This document shows, in pieces, positions 23,794 to 32,060 of a DNA stretch of 34,291 bases. How positions within the stretch are numbered: the first letter of the stretch is position 1; every line of letters starts with the position of its first letter. A program made the translations under genes and the position numbers. Location of the stretch: NCBI GenBank assembly GCA_016928865.1, contig JAFGJX010000012.1:1-34291 (forward strand), given 5' to 3'. Under the pieces are notes generated by a model. The model did not search any database, was not told where the DNA came from, and was given only the letters and a program-made list of their open reading frames with translations. The DNA is from Spirochaetota bacterium (GTDB lineage: Bacteria > Spirochaetota > UBA4802 > UBA5550).

Positions 23794-23973
23794 ATGTACG
23801 GAAAGCCATTGGTTATAAGGACAAACGGAAAATACTGCAGGCGTAGTTGTGATGCACGCAGCGGATCATTATGCTGTGCTGGCAATACGATAGAATTTTT
23901 AAAATATAAGAAACACGGTAAAATTTATGAATTATTGCGGACTGTTTCATGCAGAAGAAACGCAGAGGCATAA
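23794..23973 (+). CDS. Possible 59-residue basic, Cys-containing small protein
   Basis: An ATG with GAGGT six bases upstream opens 59 codons to a TAA. The product would carry Cys15, Cys19, Cys27, Cys28 and Cys53 and many Lys/Arg residues. No family is recognised, and in this decayed stretch it may well be chance. Confidence 0.2.
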   Translation: MYGKPLVIRTNGKYCRRSCDARSGSLCCAGNTIEFLKYKKHGKIYELLRTVSCRRNAEA

Positions 23974-24252
23974 ACAGGCCAGACCATGAGCAGTTCATTC
24001 ATCCGTTTTTGAAAATTTATGCAGAAAAGATTGGTCAGACAGTGACGTTAAAAGAAAAATAAATAAAATGGATATTTAAGCAACTTAATCGCGCATATTC
24101 TGTCTCTATAAGTAGTGCTGCATGCCCATATCTCCATAAGAAACTCCCCTGTAATTTACCAGTGTCATCGTGATTATCGGGCTACAAGATAAGAAAACTC
24201 TTATGTCATGTGTATGCTGTGTTGCAAAATAAATTATTATCAAGGAAATACT

Positions 24253-26004
24253 ATGCTCTCAGACACGCGCCATTCCCCTGAAAAAAAACCGCAAATTCTT
24301 TTATCAAGCGTTTTCGGTCCCTATGCACGGGACGATGAATATGGAAGCAGGGAAATCAATCCCATGGAGCTTTTCCACAACCAGGTAACCCGCGTGCAGG
24401 GCCCTTTTTCCCTGCGCATGTTTCATCCCTCGCTGGGATTGAAGCTGATAATGGAAAACATCAATTCTCCCTGCACCATACTGGATTTTCCCGATCTCGA
24501 TCGTTTTATTGAAGAATTGAAAAGCAGATCGTATGATATAATCGGCATCAGTTCGATTTATCCGAACATCGGTAAAGTGGAAAAAATGTGCGCCCTCATA
24601 CGAGAATATCAGCCCCATGCCGCAATAGTCGTGGGCGGGCATATCGCCAACGTGCCCGGCATCAGTGACCGGATAGACGCCGATCATATTGTAAAAGGCG
24701 AAGGCGTGCGCTGGTTCAGGAAGTTTCTCGGTGAAGATGAGGACGCCCCCATCAGGCACCCCGCGGCGCTGTCCGCCTTCGGCGCCAGGATTCTGGGCAT
24801 TCCATTGCCTGGCCGCCGCGGAGATGTGGCGGCCATCCTGATACCTTCTGTGGGGTGTCCCATGGGCTGCAATTTCTGCGCGACGTCCCATATGTTCGGG
24901 GGGAAGGGTAAATCCGTAAACTTTTTTGAAACAGGGGATGAGCTTTACTCTATACTGTGCGATCTTGAAAAAAATCTGAAAGCCAGGTCCTTTTTTGTCA
25001 TGGATGAAAATTTCATGCTGCATAAAAAACGCGCCCTGCGGCTGCTTGAGTTGATGGTACAGAACAACAAGATCTGGACCTTCAGCATCTTCAGTTCGGC
25101 GCGGGTGATGGGTTCATACACCGATGAACAGCTGGTGCGATTTGGTATTTCCTGGGTATGGATGGGGCTCGAAGGAGAAAACAGCCGATACTCAAAACTC
25201 GACGGCATTGACACCAGGTCACTGGTGCGTCATCTTCAATCGCTGGGGATACGCGTGCTGGGCTCGACTATCATCGGTCTCGAAGAGCATTCGCCTGAAA
25301 ATATACCTGCCGCCATAGACTGGGCGATAAGCCACAACACGGTGTTCCATCAATTCATGCTGTACACGCCTGTTGCGGGAACGCCGCTCCATGAAGAGCA
25401 TAGAAAAAAAGGGACGCTGTTATCCGAAGACGAATGCCCGGCAGCCGACGCCCACGGGCAGTTCCGGTTTAATTTCCGGCATCCCAATTTCAGCAATCAA
25501 CAGGAAACCGATCTTCTCCTTGCCGCCTTCAACCGGGATTTTGAAACAAACGGACCGAGTTTGCTGCGCCTCATTCGCACCATGTTTTCAGGGTGGAAAA
25601 ATCTTAAAAATCATCCTGATAAGCACGTGAGAAAACGTCTGAGACATGAATGCCTCCTGCTCAAAACCTCCTATGCCGGCGCCCTCTGGGCGATAAAACG
25701 CTGGTATCGTTATGATCCCCGTATGTTTAAGGAAGCATCAGATGTCCTGAATGAAATGTATGCCGAGTTCGGCTGGAAGACTGTGATTGCGGCAAGGATT
25801 ATGGGACTGTTCGCATTTCTGTGCATGAAGAGAGAGCACAAAAAGCTTGCCCGCGGCTGGACGTATGAACCGACAACCCGGTACGAGGATAATGCCGCCA
25901 GGCTGGCTTTACAATTGAAACAACAACGGGCCTCTGCGTCATCACTGGTGTATGATGTTTTACAGCCCCTGGCACATGTTAAAGCAGAGGCAATAAAGTA
26001 TTAA
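24253..26004 (+). CDS. Radical SAM protein with N-terminal B12-binding-type domain
   Basis: A 583-residue class B-like radical SAM protein. The N-terminal part (about 20-170) has a Rossmann-like pattern (DIIGISSIYPN, VVGGHIANVP, VKGEG) typical of B12-binding domains, but the DxHxxG base-off motif is absent. The radical SAM core begins with CPMGCNFC (CxxxCxxC). The C-terminal 150 residues are helical and basic. Such enzymes make methyl transfers or ring and chain rearrangements using SAM and sometimes cobalamin; lipid or cofactor substrates are common. ATG at 24253 is chosen because AAGGA (24242-24246) precedes it; the frame opens at 24208. It is the last gene of the island before tRNA-Val. 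Confidence 0.85.
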   Translation: MLSDTRHSPEKKPQILLSSVFGPYARDDEYGSREINPMELFHNQVTRVQGPFSLRMFHPSLGLKLIMENINSPCTILDFPDLDRFIEELKSRSYDIIGISSIYPNIGKVEKMCALIREYQPHAAIVVGGHIANVPGISDRIDADHIVKGEGVRWFRKFLGEDEDAPIRHPAALSAFGARILGIPLPGRRGDVAAILIPSVGCPMGCNFCATSHMFGGKGKSVNFFETGDELYSILCDLEKNLKARSFFVMDENFMLHKKRALRLLELMVQNNKIWTFSIFSSARVMGSYTDEQLVRFGISWVWMGLEGENSRYSKLDGIDTRSLVRHLQSLGIRVLGSTIIGLEEHSPENIPAAIDWAISHNTVFHQFMLYTPVAGTPLHEEHRKKGTLLSEDECPAADAHGQFRFNFRHPNFSNQQETDLLLAAFNRDFETNGPSLLRLIRTMFSGWKNLKNHPDKHVRKRLRHECLLLKTSYAGALWAIKRWYRYDPRMFKEASDVLNEMYAEFGWKTVIAARIMGLFAFLCMKREHKKLARGWTYEPTTRYEDNAARLALQLKQQRASASSLVYDVLQPLAHVKAEAIKY

Positions 26005-26091
26005 ATTTTTCTTTGCTGATTGTGCTGTAAAAGGGGAGTTGTGCGGTACCGATTTCCATAACGGCCATCACAACATTATATTGAAGAATGT

Positions 26092-26163
26092 GGGCGCTAC
26101 TGGACTTGAACCAGTGACCCTCTGCTTGTAAGGCAGATGCTCTTCCAGCTGAGCTAAGCGCCC
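26092..26163 (-). tRNA. tRNA-Val (anticodon TAC)
   Basis: A full cloverleaf on the minus strand: acceptor GGGCGCT/AGCGCCC, D stem GCTC/GAGC, anticodon stem TCTGC/GCAGA with loop CTTACAA (anticodon TAC), and T arm ACTGG-TTCAAGT-CCAGT. It is 72 bases long, and CCA is not encoded. The 5' end lies two bases after the HU stop codon, so it is probably cut from the rpsT-HU transcript. Confidence 0.95.
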
Positions 26164-26165
26164 GG

Positions 26166-26438
26166 TTATGATTTCGTGTTTTCGGTGATCTTGCTCGCGC
26201 GGAACGCGATCGTGGTCTTGGCAGGGACGTCGATGTCCTTTCCCGCGATGGGCGAAAAAACGGTCCGCGCTTTTTTCTCGGCCCGGTAAAAGGTGCCGAA
26301 CCCGCGGATTTCGACCCGGTCGCCCCTGAGCGCGCTCTCCTTGACCTTGTCTATAAAGTTATCAACGATATAGAGGACCTCTTTTTTCCGCAGTCCGCTC
26401 TGCATAGTGATGCGGTCCACTATTTCGGATTTTGTCAT
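26166..26438 (-). CDS. HU/IHF-family DNA-binding protein
   Basis: A 90-residue histone-like protein. The N-terminal helices start TKSEIVDRI, followed by the conserved RVEIRGFGTFYRAEKKAR and the arm region with GKDIDVPAKTTIAFRAS. It should bend and compact DNA as a dimer. The order rpsT, HU, tRNA-Val on the minus strand with small gaps (11 and 2 bases) suggests one transcript. The arm holds SPIAGKDI where many HU proteins have NPxTGEEI; this is normal variation. It may serve as HU or as one IHF chain. Confidence 0.93.
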   Translation of the reverse strand: MTKSEIVDRITMQSGLRKKEVLYIVDNFIDKVKESALRGDRVEIRGFGTFYRAEKKARTVFSPIAGKDIDVPAKTTIAFRASKITENTKS

Positions 26439-26449
26439 GATCCGCGCTC

Positions 26450-26734
26450 TTATGCCTTGGGCTTCAACGCCGCATTCACCCGCTTCGCTACCCGAGATTT
26501 CTTCCTGGCCGCGGTCTTCTTGTGCACCACGCCGGCGCCCGCCGCCTTGTCGATGGTCTTAACAAACTTGACGTAAAGCTTCTGCATGGTCTCGGGATTC
26601 TCCGAGCCCGCCGCCGCTACCGCTTTTTCGACCTTTTTCGCAGCGGTGCGGATGGAGGATTTCACTTGGACGTTGCGCGCCCTTCTTTTTTCGTTCTGCC
26701 TGTTTCGCTTGATTTGTGACCGTATGTTTGCCAA
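26450..26734 (-). CDS. rpsT: 30S ribosomal protein S20
   Basis: A 94-residue, Lys/Arg/Ala-rich protein with the S20 N-terminus MANIRSQIKRNRQNEKRR, the middle ArgThrAlaAlaLysLys region, and the C-terminal AAGAGVVHKKTAARKKSR. It binds 16S rRNA in the small subunit. AAGGA seven bases before the ATG gives a good ribosome site. It is first in a unit with the HU gene and tRNA-Val. Confidence 0.96.
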   Translation of the reverse strand: MANIRSQIKRNRQNEKRRARNVQVKSSIRTAAKKVEKAVAAAGSENPETMQKLYVKFVKTIDKAAGAGVVHKKTAARKKSRVAKRVNAALKPKA

Positions 26735-26777
26735 TGCTCAAGTCCTTCTTAATAGTTAATTTCCGGCGTCTTCAAGT

Positions 26778-26801
26778 CCGGCGGAGAGGGTTGTCCGCCG
26801 G
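26778..26801 (-). promoter_or_regulatory. Hairpin in the rpsT leader
   Basis: CCGGCGGA (26778-26785) and TCCGCCGG (26794-26801) form an 8-bp stem with an 8-base loop, 44-67 bases upstream of the rpsT start. S20 is autoregulated in E. coli, so a control element is possible; it could instead be one more member of the nearby hairpin family. Confidence 0.35.
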
Positions 26802-26995
26802 CGTGCGAGCCTGTTTCTTTAAATATATACAAAAAATATATATTGGATGGCAAATATGAAACGGTGCCGGGAAACTGTCAAGAATATTACAGAATTAATA
26901 ATACTCTGGTTATAGCTAGAAATTTTCCCAATAAGCTCATGAAGCTTCATAAAAAAAGAGCTAATCAGGCTCGAATCAGTGAATTTGTACGCACA

Positions 26996-27040
26996 GCCGG
27001 ACAGGATGTCCGGCGGTGCGAGGATGCCGCAGGATGCGGC
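26996..27040. repeat. Hairpin array with GGA loops
   Basis: GCCGGACA-GGA-TGTCCGGC (26996-27014) is a perfect 8-bp stem, and GCCGCA-GGA-TGCGGC (27026-27040) a perfect 6-bp stem. Stem bases differ while the GGA loop and the flanking A/T pair are the same, so structure seems conserved rather than sequence. Confidence 0.75.
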
Positions 27041-27194
27041 TTCCGGAGCGAAAGCCGACAGTCTGTTATGAAACTCTTAGCAAGCTCTCAAACGACATCC
27101 ATTTGTGAAATGCACACAGAGTCGAAATAAATAACCGATATTGGCCATAGCCCGTCGCGGCGGCTGAGCGACCGTGGGTGATGGGGAACGCGAG

Positions 27195-27270
27195 GCCGTC
27201 TTTCTCTCGACTTCCTGTCGAGTGACGGCAGGCGGACATCCTGTCCGCACGGGGGAGGCCGCGAAGGCCT
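27195..27270. repeat. Second hairpin cluster with TCC loops
   Basis: GCCGTC (27195-27200) and GACGGC (27224-27229) enclose an inner CTCGAC/GTCGAG stem (27206-27222). GCGGACA-TCC-TGTCCGC (27232-27248) follows, then AGGCC/GGCCT (27256-27270). The TCC loops are the complement of the GGA loops at 26996-27040, as if the unit were inverted. Confidence 0.65.
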
Positions 27271-27325
27271 TCACCCTCGGAATTGTACACGGCCCGCAAC
27301 CGGGCCATCTTCCCCCGAAGGGGAG

Positions 27326-27871
27326 CTACTCCAAAATCAGCATCCTGAAGAGCTTCCTGGTGTAATAATACACCTTGCAGGTGGCGGTGCCGTCCGTGTT
27401 CTTCATGATATAGTAGAGCACCTTGGTCGTGTCGCTGTTATATGAATAGATGAAAAAGTTTTTGTCCTGCTGCACCAGGGGCTGGCCATACCTGCCGTTC
27501 AGGCCGGTCTCGATCTCCTTGACGGTCTTTTCGTCAATGGATCCCCAGTTCTCCATGATGGTATAGAGCTTGTTATTCACAAAGAGGTAGTCCGTCACAG
27601 GCCGGCCGTTCAGTCGAACGATGATGATCTTATCAATTAGCTCTCCGTCTATGGCGGTAATATAGCTCAGGAGCTTGTTCTTGTATTTCGGCTTTTCCCG
27701 TGGCGTGAACTGGGTGGACTCCCTGTCGGAGGGGAGCGTGCTCTTTACCTTGTCAAGAGGCGTGCCCCATTCATATGCAGGCGCTGCGGCAAGAAGGGAT
27801 GTGCATGTCAGTATCAGGGCGAGTGCGCCGGGGGCGGCACGGAATGATCTATTTCTTTTCATACTCTGCAT
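27326..27871 (-). CDS. Exported hypothetical protein
   Basis: Up to 181 residues, with a basic N-terminus, a hydrophobic stretch (about residues 15-28) and an APA signal-peptidase site near residue 33. The mature part starts YEWGTPLDKVKSTL and has alternating strands (DKIIIVRLNGRP, KLYTIMENWGS, NFFIYSYNSDTTKVLYYIM), suggesting a small beta-rich periplasmic protein. Neither ATG (27871 or 27862) has a clear ribosome site. No family is recognised. It is divergent from the next small exported protein. Confidence 0.7.
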   Translation of the reverse strand: MQSMKRNRSFRAAPGALALILTCTSLLAAAPAYEWGTPLDKVKSTLPSDRESTQFTPREKPKYKNKLLSYITAIDGELIDKIIIVRLNGRPVTDYLFVNNKLYTIMENWGSIDEKTVKEIETGLNGRYGQPLVQQDKNFFIYSYNSDTTKVLYYIMKNTDGTATCKVYYYTRKLFRMLILE

Positions 27872-28085
27872 GACGATTTTTGATTACGTCAAATATAATC
27901 GATAAAGCATATTTTGTCAATTAATTAAGCATGGACGTCAACCATCGTTTCCCGGCAATGGGGTGATCGGGAATGGCCGGGAAATCGCGTATTTCGAGTA
28001 ATTTATTTGAAATATTTTACCGGGTATAGTAGTTTTGTTTTATTCTATTAGATTCCTGAGAAACTCCATCCATGGGGGTAAAGAA

Positions 28086-28394
28086 ATGAAAAAGGTGGCA
28101 TGCGCGTTGCTTCTTGTTGTCATGATGGGAACCATCGGCGCGTATCCGGCTGAAACCTCCACGTTTACCGGTCTGGTTATCAGCGTATCCGATACGTACA
28201 TCGAAATAAAGAGAAAGTCGAAAGAGATTGTCCTCTACTGGACCGATGCCTCCAGAGTCATGTCCGGCGGCGTGGATGCCAACCGGGGCGCGGTGGAGAT
28301 CTGCCAGAAGGTCAGGGCCGCCTATGTTATGAAAGACGGCAGGCGGGAGCTGGTTTCGCTTGATATTCTCCGGGAGAGCTACTGCGCCGAGTGA
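28086..28394 (+). CDS. Small exported protein, possibly OB-fold-like
   Basis: A 102-residue product with an N-terminal signal peptide (KKVACALLLVVMMGTIGAYPAE). The mature part of about 80 residues begins with TFTGLVISVSDTYIEI and looks like a small five-stranded beta domain of the DUF5666/OB type, but this is only a pattern. The start at 28086 is favoured over 28035 because the signal sequence begins there and a GGGGG run (28074-28078) lies upstream. Its TGA overlaps the mpl start (TGATG), so translation is coupled. Confidence 0.7.
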   Translation: MKKVACALLLVVMMGTIGAYPAETSTFTGLVISVSDTYIEIKRKSKEIVLYWTDASRVMSGGVDANRGAVEICQKVRAAYVMKDGRRELVSLDILRESYCAE

Positions 28395-29863
28395 TGATGC
28401 AGAGGATCCACATGATCGGGGTCTGCGGCGTGGCCATGGGCACGCTCGCCCTGATGCTGAATGAGCGGGGCCATGCCGTGTCCGGATCGGACCGAAACAT
28501 GTACCCGCCCATGAGCGATGTTCTGGCCGGGAGCGGGGTGCGGCTCTTCGAGGGATTCAGCGCTGACAATATCGATTCCCCCGATCTTGTTGTCATCGGG
28601 AACGCGATCAGCAGGGGCAACCCGGAGGTCGAGTATGTGCTGAACGCGCGGCTTCCCTACCTGTCGATGGCGCAGGCCCTGTACGCGTTTTTCCTGCGCG
28701 ATAAGGAAGTGGTCGCGGTCGCCGGCACGCACGGCAAGACCACCACGACCGCGCTGCTCGCGCACCTGCTCGAGGAGTCGGGCATGTCCCCCTCGTTTTT
28801 CGTGGGGGGCGTCACCCGAAATTACGACGCGAACCACCGGCTCGGTTCGGGGCGGTATTTCGTGATCGAGGCGGACGAGTACGATTCCGCCTTTTTCGAA
28901 AAGGTCCCGAAGTTTGTCTTTTACCGGCCCGCGCACCTGCTGCTCACCTCCCTGGAGTTCGACCACGCCGACATCTATCGCGACCTGGCCGAGATAGAGC
29001 TCTGGTTCGGAAGGCTCGTGAACATGCTGCCCTCCGGGGGCACGCTCCTGTACGCGGCGGATTACGCCAACCTCCGGGCGATCGCGGGCCGGTCGCCGTC
29101 GCGGCGCTTTTCGTACGGGAGCGGCGGTGCGGATTTCACCTGCGCCTTCCACGGGTATGATGGGGATTTTTCCCGCCTGGACATTGCCACGCCGGAAGGG
29201 AGCTTCCCGGTCGAGACCCGCCTCTTCGGCCATTTCAATTATGCGAACGTCCTTGCCGCCGCTGCTATGGCGCGGCTCCTGGGCGCGCCGGAGCACGGGA
29301 TCGCCAGGGGACTCGCGTCCTTTCTCGGCGTGAAGCGGAGGCAGGAGTGCATCTATGACGCCGGCGGAGTGAAGATCTACGAGGATTTCGCCCATCATCC
29401 CACCGCGGTGCGGTACGTACTCGAGACCATGCGGGAGCGCTTCCCGGGAGCACGGCTCTGGGCCCTGTACGAGCCCCGTTCAGCCACGTCGCGGCGGAAC
29501 GTGTTCCAGGACGTGCTGCCGGGTTCGTTCGCGGCCGCGGATGCGGTCCTGATCAGGGCCCCGTACGAGGGGTCGGCAATCCCCGACAGCGGCAGGCTCG
29601 ACCCGGTCAGGCTCGTTCACGACATCAGTGCGATCGTTCCTGAGGCGCGCCTTTTTCCGGACGCGGGCGGCATGCTGGACTACATCGGACGCACCATATC
29701 GCTGGAGCGGGAAAATGTCATTGTGATCATGTCGAACGGCGCGTTCGACGGCATTTATGACAGGATACGGGTTACAATGGACTCGCTGGCGGGGGGCCGC
29801 CCCCTCCGGCCTGCGGCCACCTCCCCCGTTTACGGGGGAGGACGGGAGGGGGCGGATGATTAA
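28394..29863 (+). CDS. mpl: UDP-N-acetylmuramate:L-Ala-gamma-D-Glu-meso-DAP ligase
   Basis: A 489-residue Mur ligase. The N-terminal domain has HMIGVCGVAMGTLA, the ATP loop is AGTHGKTTTTALL, and the central YDSAFFEKVPKFVFYRP and LEFDHADIY segments distinguish Mpl from MurC. It attaches recycled murein tripeptide to UDP-MurNAc, implying a meso-DAP peptidoglycan. The ATG at 28394 overlaps the upstream stop. The final 20 or so residues (after DSLAGG) are encoded by a GC-rich inverted-repeat element rather than by normal Mur sequence. Confidence 0.93.
   Translation: MMQRIHMIGVCGVAMGTLALMLNERGHAVSGSDRNMYPPMSDVLAGSGVRLFEGFSADNIDSPDLVVIGNAISRGNPEVEYVLNARLPYLSMAQALYAFFLRDKEVVAVAGTHGKTTTTALLAHLLEESGMSPSFFVGGVTRNYDANHRLGSGRYFVIEADEYDSAFFEKVPKFVFYRPAHLLLTSLEFDHADIYRDLAEIELWFGRLVNMLPSGGTLLYAADYANLRAIAGRSPSRRFSYGSGGADFTCAFHGYDGDFSRLDIATPEGSFPVETRLFGHFNYANVLAAAAMARLLGAPEHGIARGLASFLGVKRRQECIYDAGGVKIYEDFAHHPTAVRYVLETMRERFPGARLWALYEPRSATSRRNVFQDVLPGSFAAADAVLIRAPYEGSAIPDSGRLDPVRLVHDISAIVPEARLFPDAGGMLDYIGRTISLERENVIVIMSNGAFDGIYDRIRVTMDSLAGGRPLRPAATSPVYGGGREGADD
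29797..29855. repeat. Inverted-repeat element within the 3' end of mpl
   Basis: Outer arms CCGCCCCCTCC (29797-29807) and GGAGGGGGCGG (29845-29855) are perfect complements. Inside is a second perfect 9-bp stem, CCTCCCCCG/CGGGGGAGG (29820-29841). The element supplies the last residues of Mpl and could also act as a strong hairpin between mpl and the nfeD gene. Confidence 0.75.
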
Positions 29864-29882
29864 TATTAAAGGATACAATCCC

Positions 29883-31193
29883 ATGAAACGATTATTGCTA
29901 TTATCTCTATTACTCGCTCTCTTCTCCGCGCCCCTTTTCGCGAAGGAGCGCTATGCCCTGCTGAAGCTCGAGGGGAGCGTGAACCCGATCATGTCCGAGT
30001 ATCTCGTTGACTCGATCGAAAAGGCGAACCGTGACGGAGCGGCCTGCATCGTGCTGCTCGTGGACACGCCCGGAGGGCTGGTCGATTCCATGCGCGAGAT
30101 TATCAAGGCGATCATGTCCTCGGAGGCGCCGGTCGTGGCCTTCACCTACCCGAAGGGCGCGCAGGCGGCGTCAGCGGGAGGGTACATCATGCTCTCCGCC
30201 CATGTCGCGGCCATGGCCCCGGGCACCGAGATCGGCGCAATGCACCCGGTGAGCCCCATGCTCGATTTCATCCCGCGCGAGAAGGACGGCGGACCGGCCG
30301 ACGTCATGGCGAAAAAGGTTCTGAACGACATGGTGGCGTACGCCAAGAGCCTGGCTCAGAAGCGGAACCGGAACACAGCCTGGGCCGAGCGGGCGGTGCG
30401 GAACGCGGTGTCGAGCACCTACCTGGAGGCGGCGCGGCAAAACGTGATCGATTTCATAGCCGAGGACATGGACGACCTGATGAAGAAGCTCGATGGCAGG
30501 CGCGTTGCCGTGAACGGGAAGGCGGTGACGCTCCGCACCGCGTCCTGGACCGCGGTGGAATACCCCATGCACTGGAAGCAGAGGCTCGTCAACTTCTTCG
30601 CCGATCCCCAGATGGTGCTCATCCTCCTGGTGCTGGCCGTGGCCGGCATCGGCATCGAGTTCAAGAGCCCGGGCCTCATCGTGCCGGGCGTTCTGGGAGC
30701 GGTCGCGCTCTTCCTCTTTTTTCTAGCGGTGCGCATCCTGCCGGTCAACGCCGCCGGGATCGTCCTGATCATTCTGGCCATCGCCCTCTTTATCCTTGAG
30801 CTGAAAATAGCGAGTTATGGGCTCCTCACCATCGGCGGGATCGCCTCGTTCGTGTTCGGGTCCATGATTCTGTTCGATTCCCCCCTGCCAGGAGGTTCCA
30901 TCCCCATGTCAACAATTATCGCAACCGCGCTGGTGCTCCTGGGTTTCTTCTTTATCGTGGTGCGCGCCGTGCTCCGCGTCCATCGCGGCAAGGTGACCAC
31001 CGGCCGCGAGGGCCTTGTCGGCATGACCGGTCCCGCGCTTACCGATTTTGACGCGCAGGGAAGGGGCAAGGTCCGCGTATACGGCGAGATATGGGACGCC
31101 GAGAGCGGCGAGCCGCTGTCCAAGGGCGACGAGATCGTGGTCGCCGGTGTGGACCAGGAAAAGATGGTCCTGAAGGTTAACAGGAGTGCGTGA
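29883..31193 (+). CDS. NfeD-family membrane serine protease (ClpP-class)
   Basis: A 436-residue protein: signal peptide (about 1-20), a ClpP/SppA-like protease domain with VDTPGGLVDSM and nucleophile Ser in AASAGGY, four or so membrane helices (about 240-360), and a C-terminal NfeDC OB domain (GLVGMTGPALTDF). Long NfeD proteins cleave stomatin/slipin C-termini; the next gene is exactly such a slipin, about 55 bases downstream. ATG at 29883 follows AAAGGA and starts the signal peptide; the frame is open upstream to 29757. Confidence 0.93.
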   Translation: MKRLLLLSLLLALFSAPLFAKERYALLKLEGSVNPIMSEYLVDSIEKANRDGAACIVLLVDTPGGLVDSMREIIKAIMSSEAPVVAFTYPKGAQAASAGGYIMLSAHVAAMAPGTEIGAMHPVSPMLDFIPREKDGGPADVMAKKVLNDMVAYAKSLAQKRNRNTAWAERAVRNAVSSTYLEAARQNVIDFIAEDMDDLMKKLDGRRVAVNGKAVTLRTASWTAVEYPMHWKQRLVNFFADPQMVLILLVLAVAGIGIEFKSPGLIVPGVLGAVALFLFFLAVRILPVNAAGIVLIILAIALFILELKIASYGLLTIGGIASFVFGSMILFDSPLPGGSIPMSTIIATALVLLGFFFIVVRAVLRVHRGKVTTGREGLVGMTGPALTDFDAQGRGKVRVYGEIWDAESGEPLSKGDEIVVAGVDQEKMVLKVNRSA

Positions 31194-31247
31194 TATGCCC
31201 CGGCGGGGCGTTCGTAGATATATACAACACTATAAAGGAGGTCTCTC

Positions 31248-32015
31248 ATGCTGTTTGGTCTCAATCTCATCATGATTCTCATTATTTTCGGTCTGTTCAT
31301 CCTGATATCATCCATCAAGATCGTGAAGGAATATGAACGGGCGGTCGTGTTCAGGCTGGGGAGGCTCCTCAAGAGCGCCAAGGGACCCGGTCTCATCATT
31401 ATAATTCCCGTGATCGACCGGTGGGTGCGGGTCAACCTGAGGCTGGTCGCCTTCGACGTGCCGCCCCAGGACATCATCACCAAGGACAACGTGTCGGTGA
31501 AGGTCAACGCCGTGGTCTACTTCCGCGTGGTGGAGCCCAACAAGGCAATCACCGATGTGGACGATTATTTTTACGCGACCTCGCAGCTCGCGCAGACGAC
31601 CCTGCGGAGCATCCTCGGCATGGTGGAGTTGGACGATCTGCTCTCGGACCGCGAGCGGATAAACATGGAGCTCCAGAAGGTGCTCGACCTGCATACCAAC
31701 CCGTGGGGCATCAAGGTCTCGGCGGTCGATGTCAAGAACGTTGATCTTCCCCAGGAGATGCAGCGGGCCATCGCGAAGCAGGCGGAGGCGGAGCGCGAGC
31801 GGCGGGCCAAGGTCATCGGCGCCGAGGGGGAATTCCAGGCCGCCCAGAAGATGGTGGACGCGGCGGCGCTCATGGAGCAGCACCCGATATCGCTCCAGCT
31901 GCGCTACCTGCAGACCCTGCGTGAGATAGCGGCGGAGAAAAATTCCACGACGCTCTTCCCGATACCGATCGATTTGATTGACGTGTTTCTGAAAAAGAAT
32001 CTGAAGGATAAGTGA
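31248..32015 (+). CDS. Slipin/stomatin-like SPFH (band 7) protein
   Basis: A 255-residue protein with one N-terminal membrane helix (about 5-23), then the SPFH domain ([15 protein letters not shown], the [16 protein letters not shown] segment, [18 protein letters not shown]), and a charged coiled-coil ([17 protein letters not shown]). It is a membrane scaffold protein that forms large oligomers, and with the preceding NfeD protease makes the classic bacterial pair. AAAGGAGGT gives a strong ribosome site. The C-terminus is short and hydrophobic, as in protease-sensitive slipins. Confidence 0.95.
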   Translation: MLFGLNLIMILIIFGLFILISSIKIVKEYERAVVFRLGRLLKSAKGPGLIIIIPVIDRWVRVNLRLVAFDVPPQDIITKDNVSVKVNAVVYFRVVEPNKAITDVDDYFYATSQLAQTTLRSILGMVELDDLLSDRERINMELQKVLDLHTNPWGIKVSAVDVKNVDLPQEMQRAIAKQAEAERERRAKVIGAEGEFQAAQKMVDAAALMEQHPISLQLRYLQTLREIAAEKNSTTLFPIPIDLIDVFLKKNLKDK

Positions 32016-32060
32016 GACAGGTGACCTTTTCGGCCTTCGGCCCCGTGTCGTATGATAGTA

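Larger units (their letters stand above)
22951..24252. other. Degenerate, gene-poor part of the island
   Basis: About 1.3 kb between the lipoprotein and the radical SAM gene. It holds the IS256 remnant (23017-23165), one leftward small ORF (23236-23430), an open frame without a start codon (23545-23682, ending in stop) that reads like the tail of a lost gene, and a 59-codon ORF (23794-23973). The rest is A+T-rich with no recognised feature. Confidence 0.5.
20742..26163. mobile_element. Putative integrative island bounded by tRNA-Val and its 3'-half copy
   Basis: Direct 36-bp matches (20742-20777 and 26092-26127) flank about 5.3 kb. The intact tRNA's 3' end faces the interval, as expected if the incoming element restored the gene and displaced the old 3' half. 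Inside are a lipoprotein with no visible relation to its neighbours, an IS256-type remnant, more than 1 kb of sequence with no solid gene, and a radical SAM gene. No tyrosine recombinase is present, so the element would be decayed or only partly retained. Confidence 0.55.
26735..27325. other. Intergenic region with rpsT leader and hairpin arrays
   Basis: No gene is supported. From right to left on the minus strand come the promoter zone and leader of rpsT (with a hairpin at 26778-26801) and an A+T-rich block (26815-26960). To its right lie two groups of short hairpins (26996-27040 and 27195-27270) described separately. Short frames here only run through the repeats. Confidence 0.6.

Noticed and set aside
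23813..23998. 61-codon minus-strand frame in the island
   Set aside because: No ribosome site, Cys/Ser/His-rich chance composition, and no neighbour context.
26843..27130. 95-codon plus-strand frame between rpsT and the exported protein gene
   Set aside because: It runs through the hairpin repeats and A+T-rich leader with no ribosome site or protein-like composition.
26996..27270. Hairpin array considered as a CRISPR
   Set aside because: The units are individually palindromic, differ in sequence, and lack identical repeats or regular spacers.
28379..29398. 339-codon minus-strand frame inside mpl
   Set aside because: It overlaps a clear Mur ligase and has the low-complexity composition of an antisense shadow.
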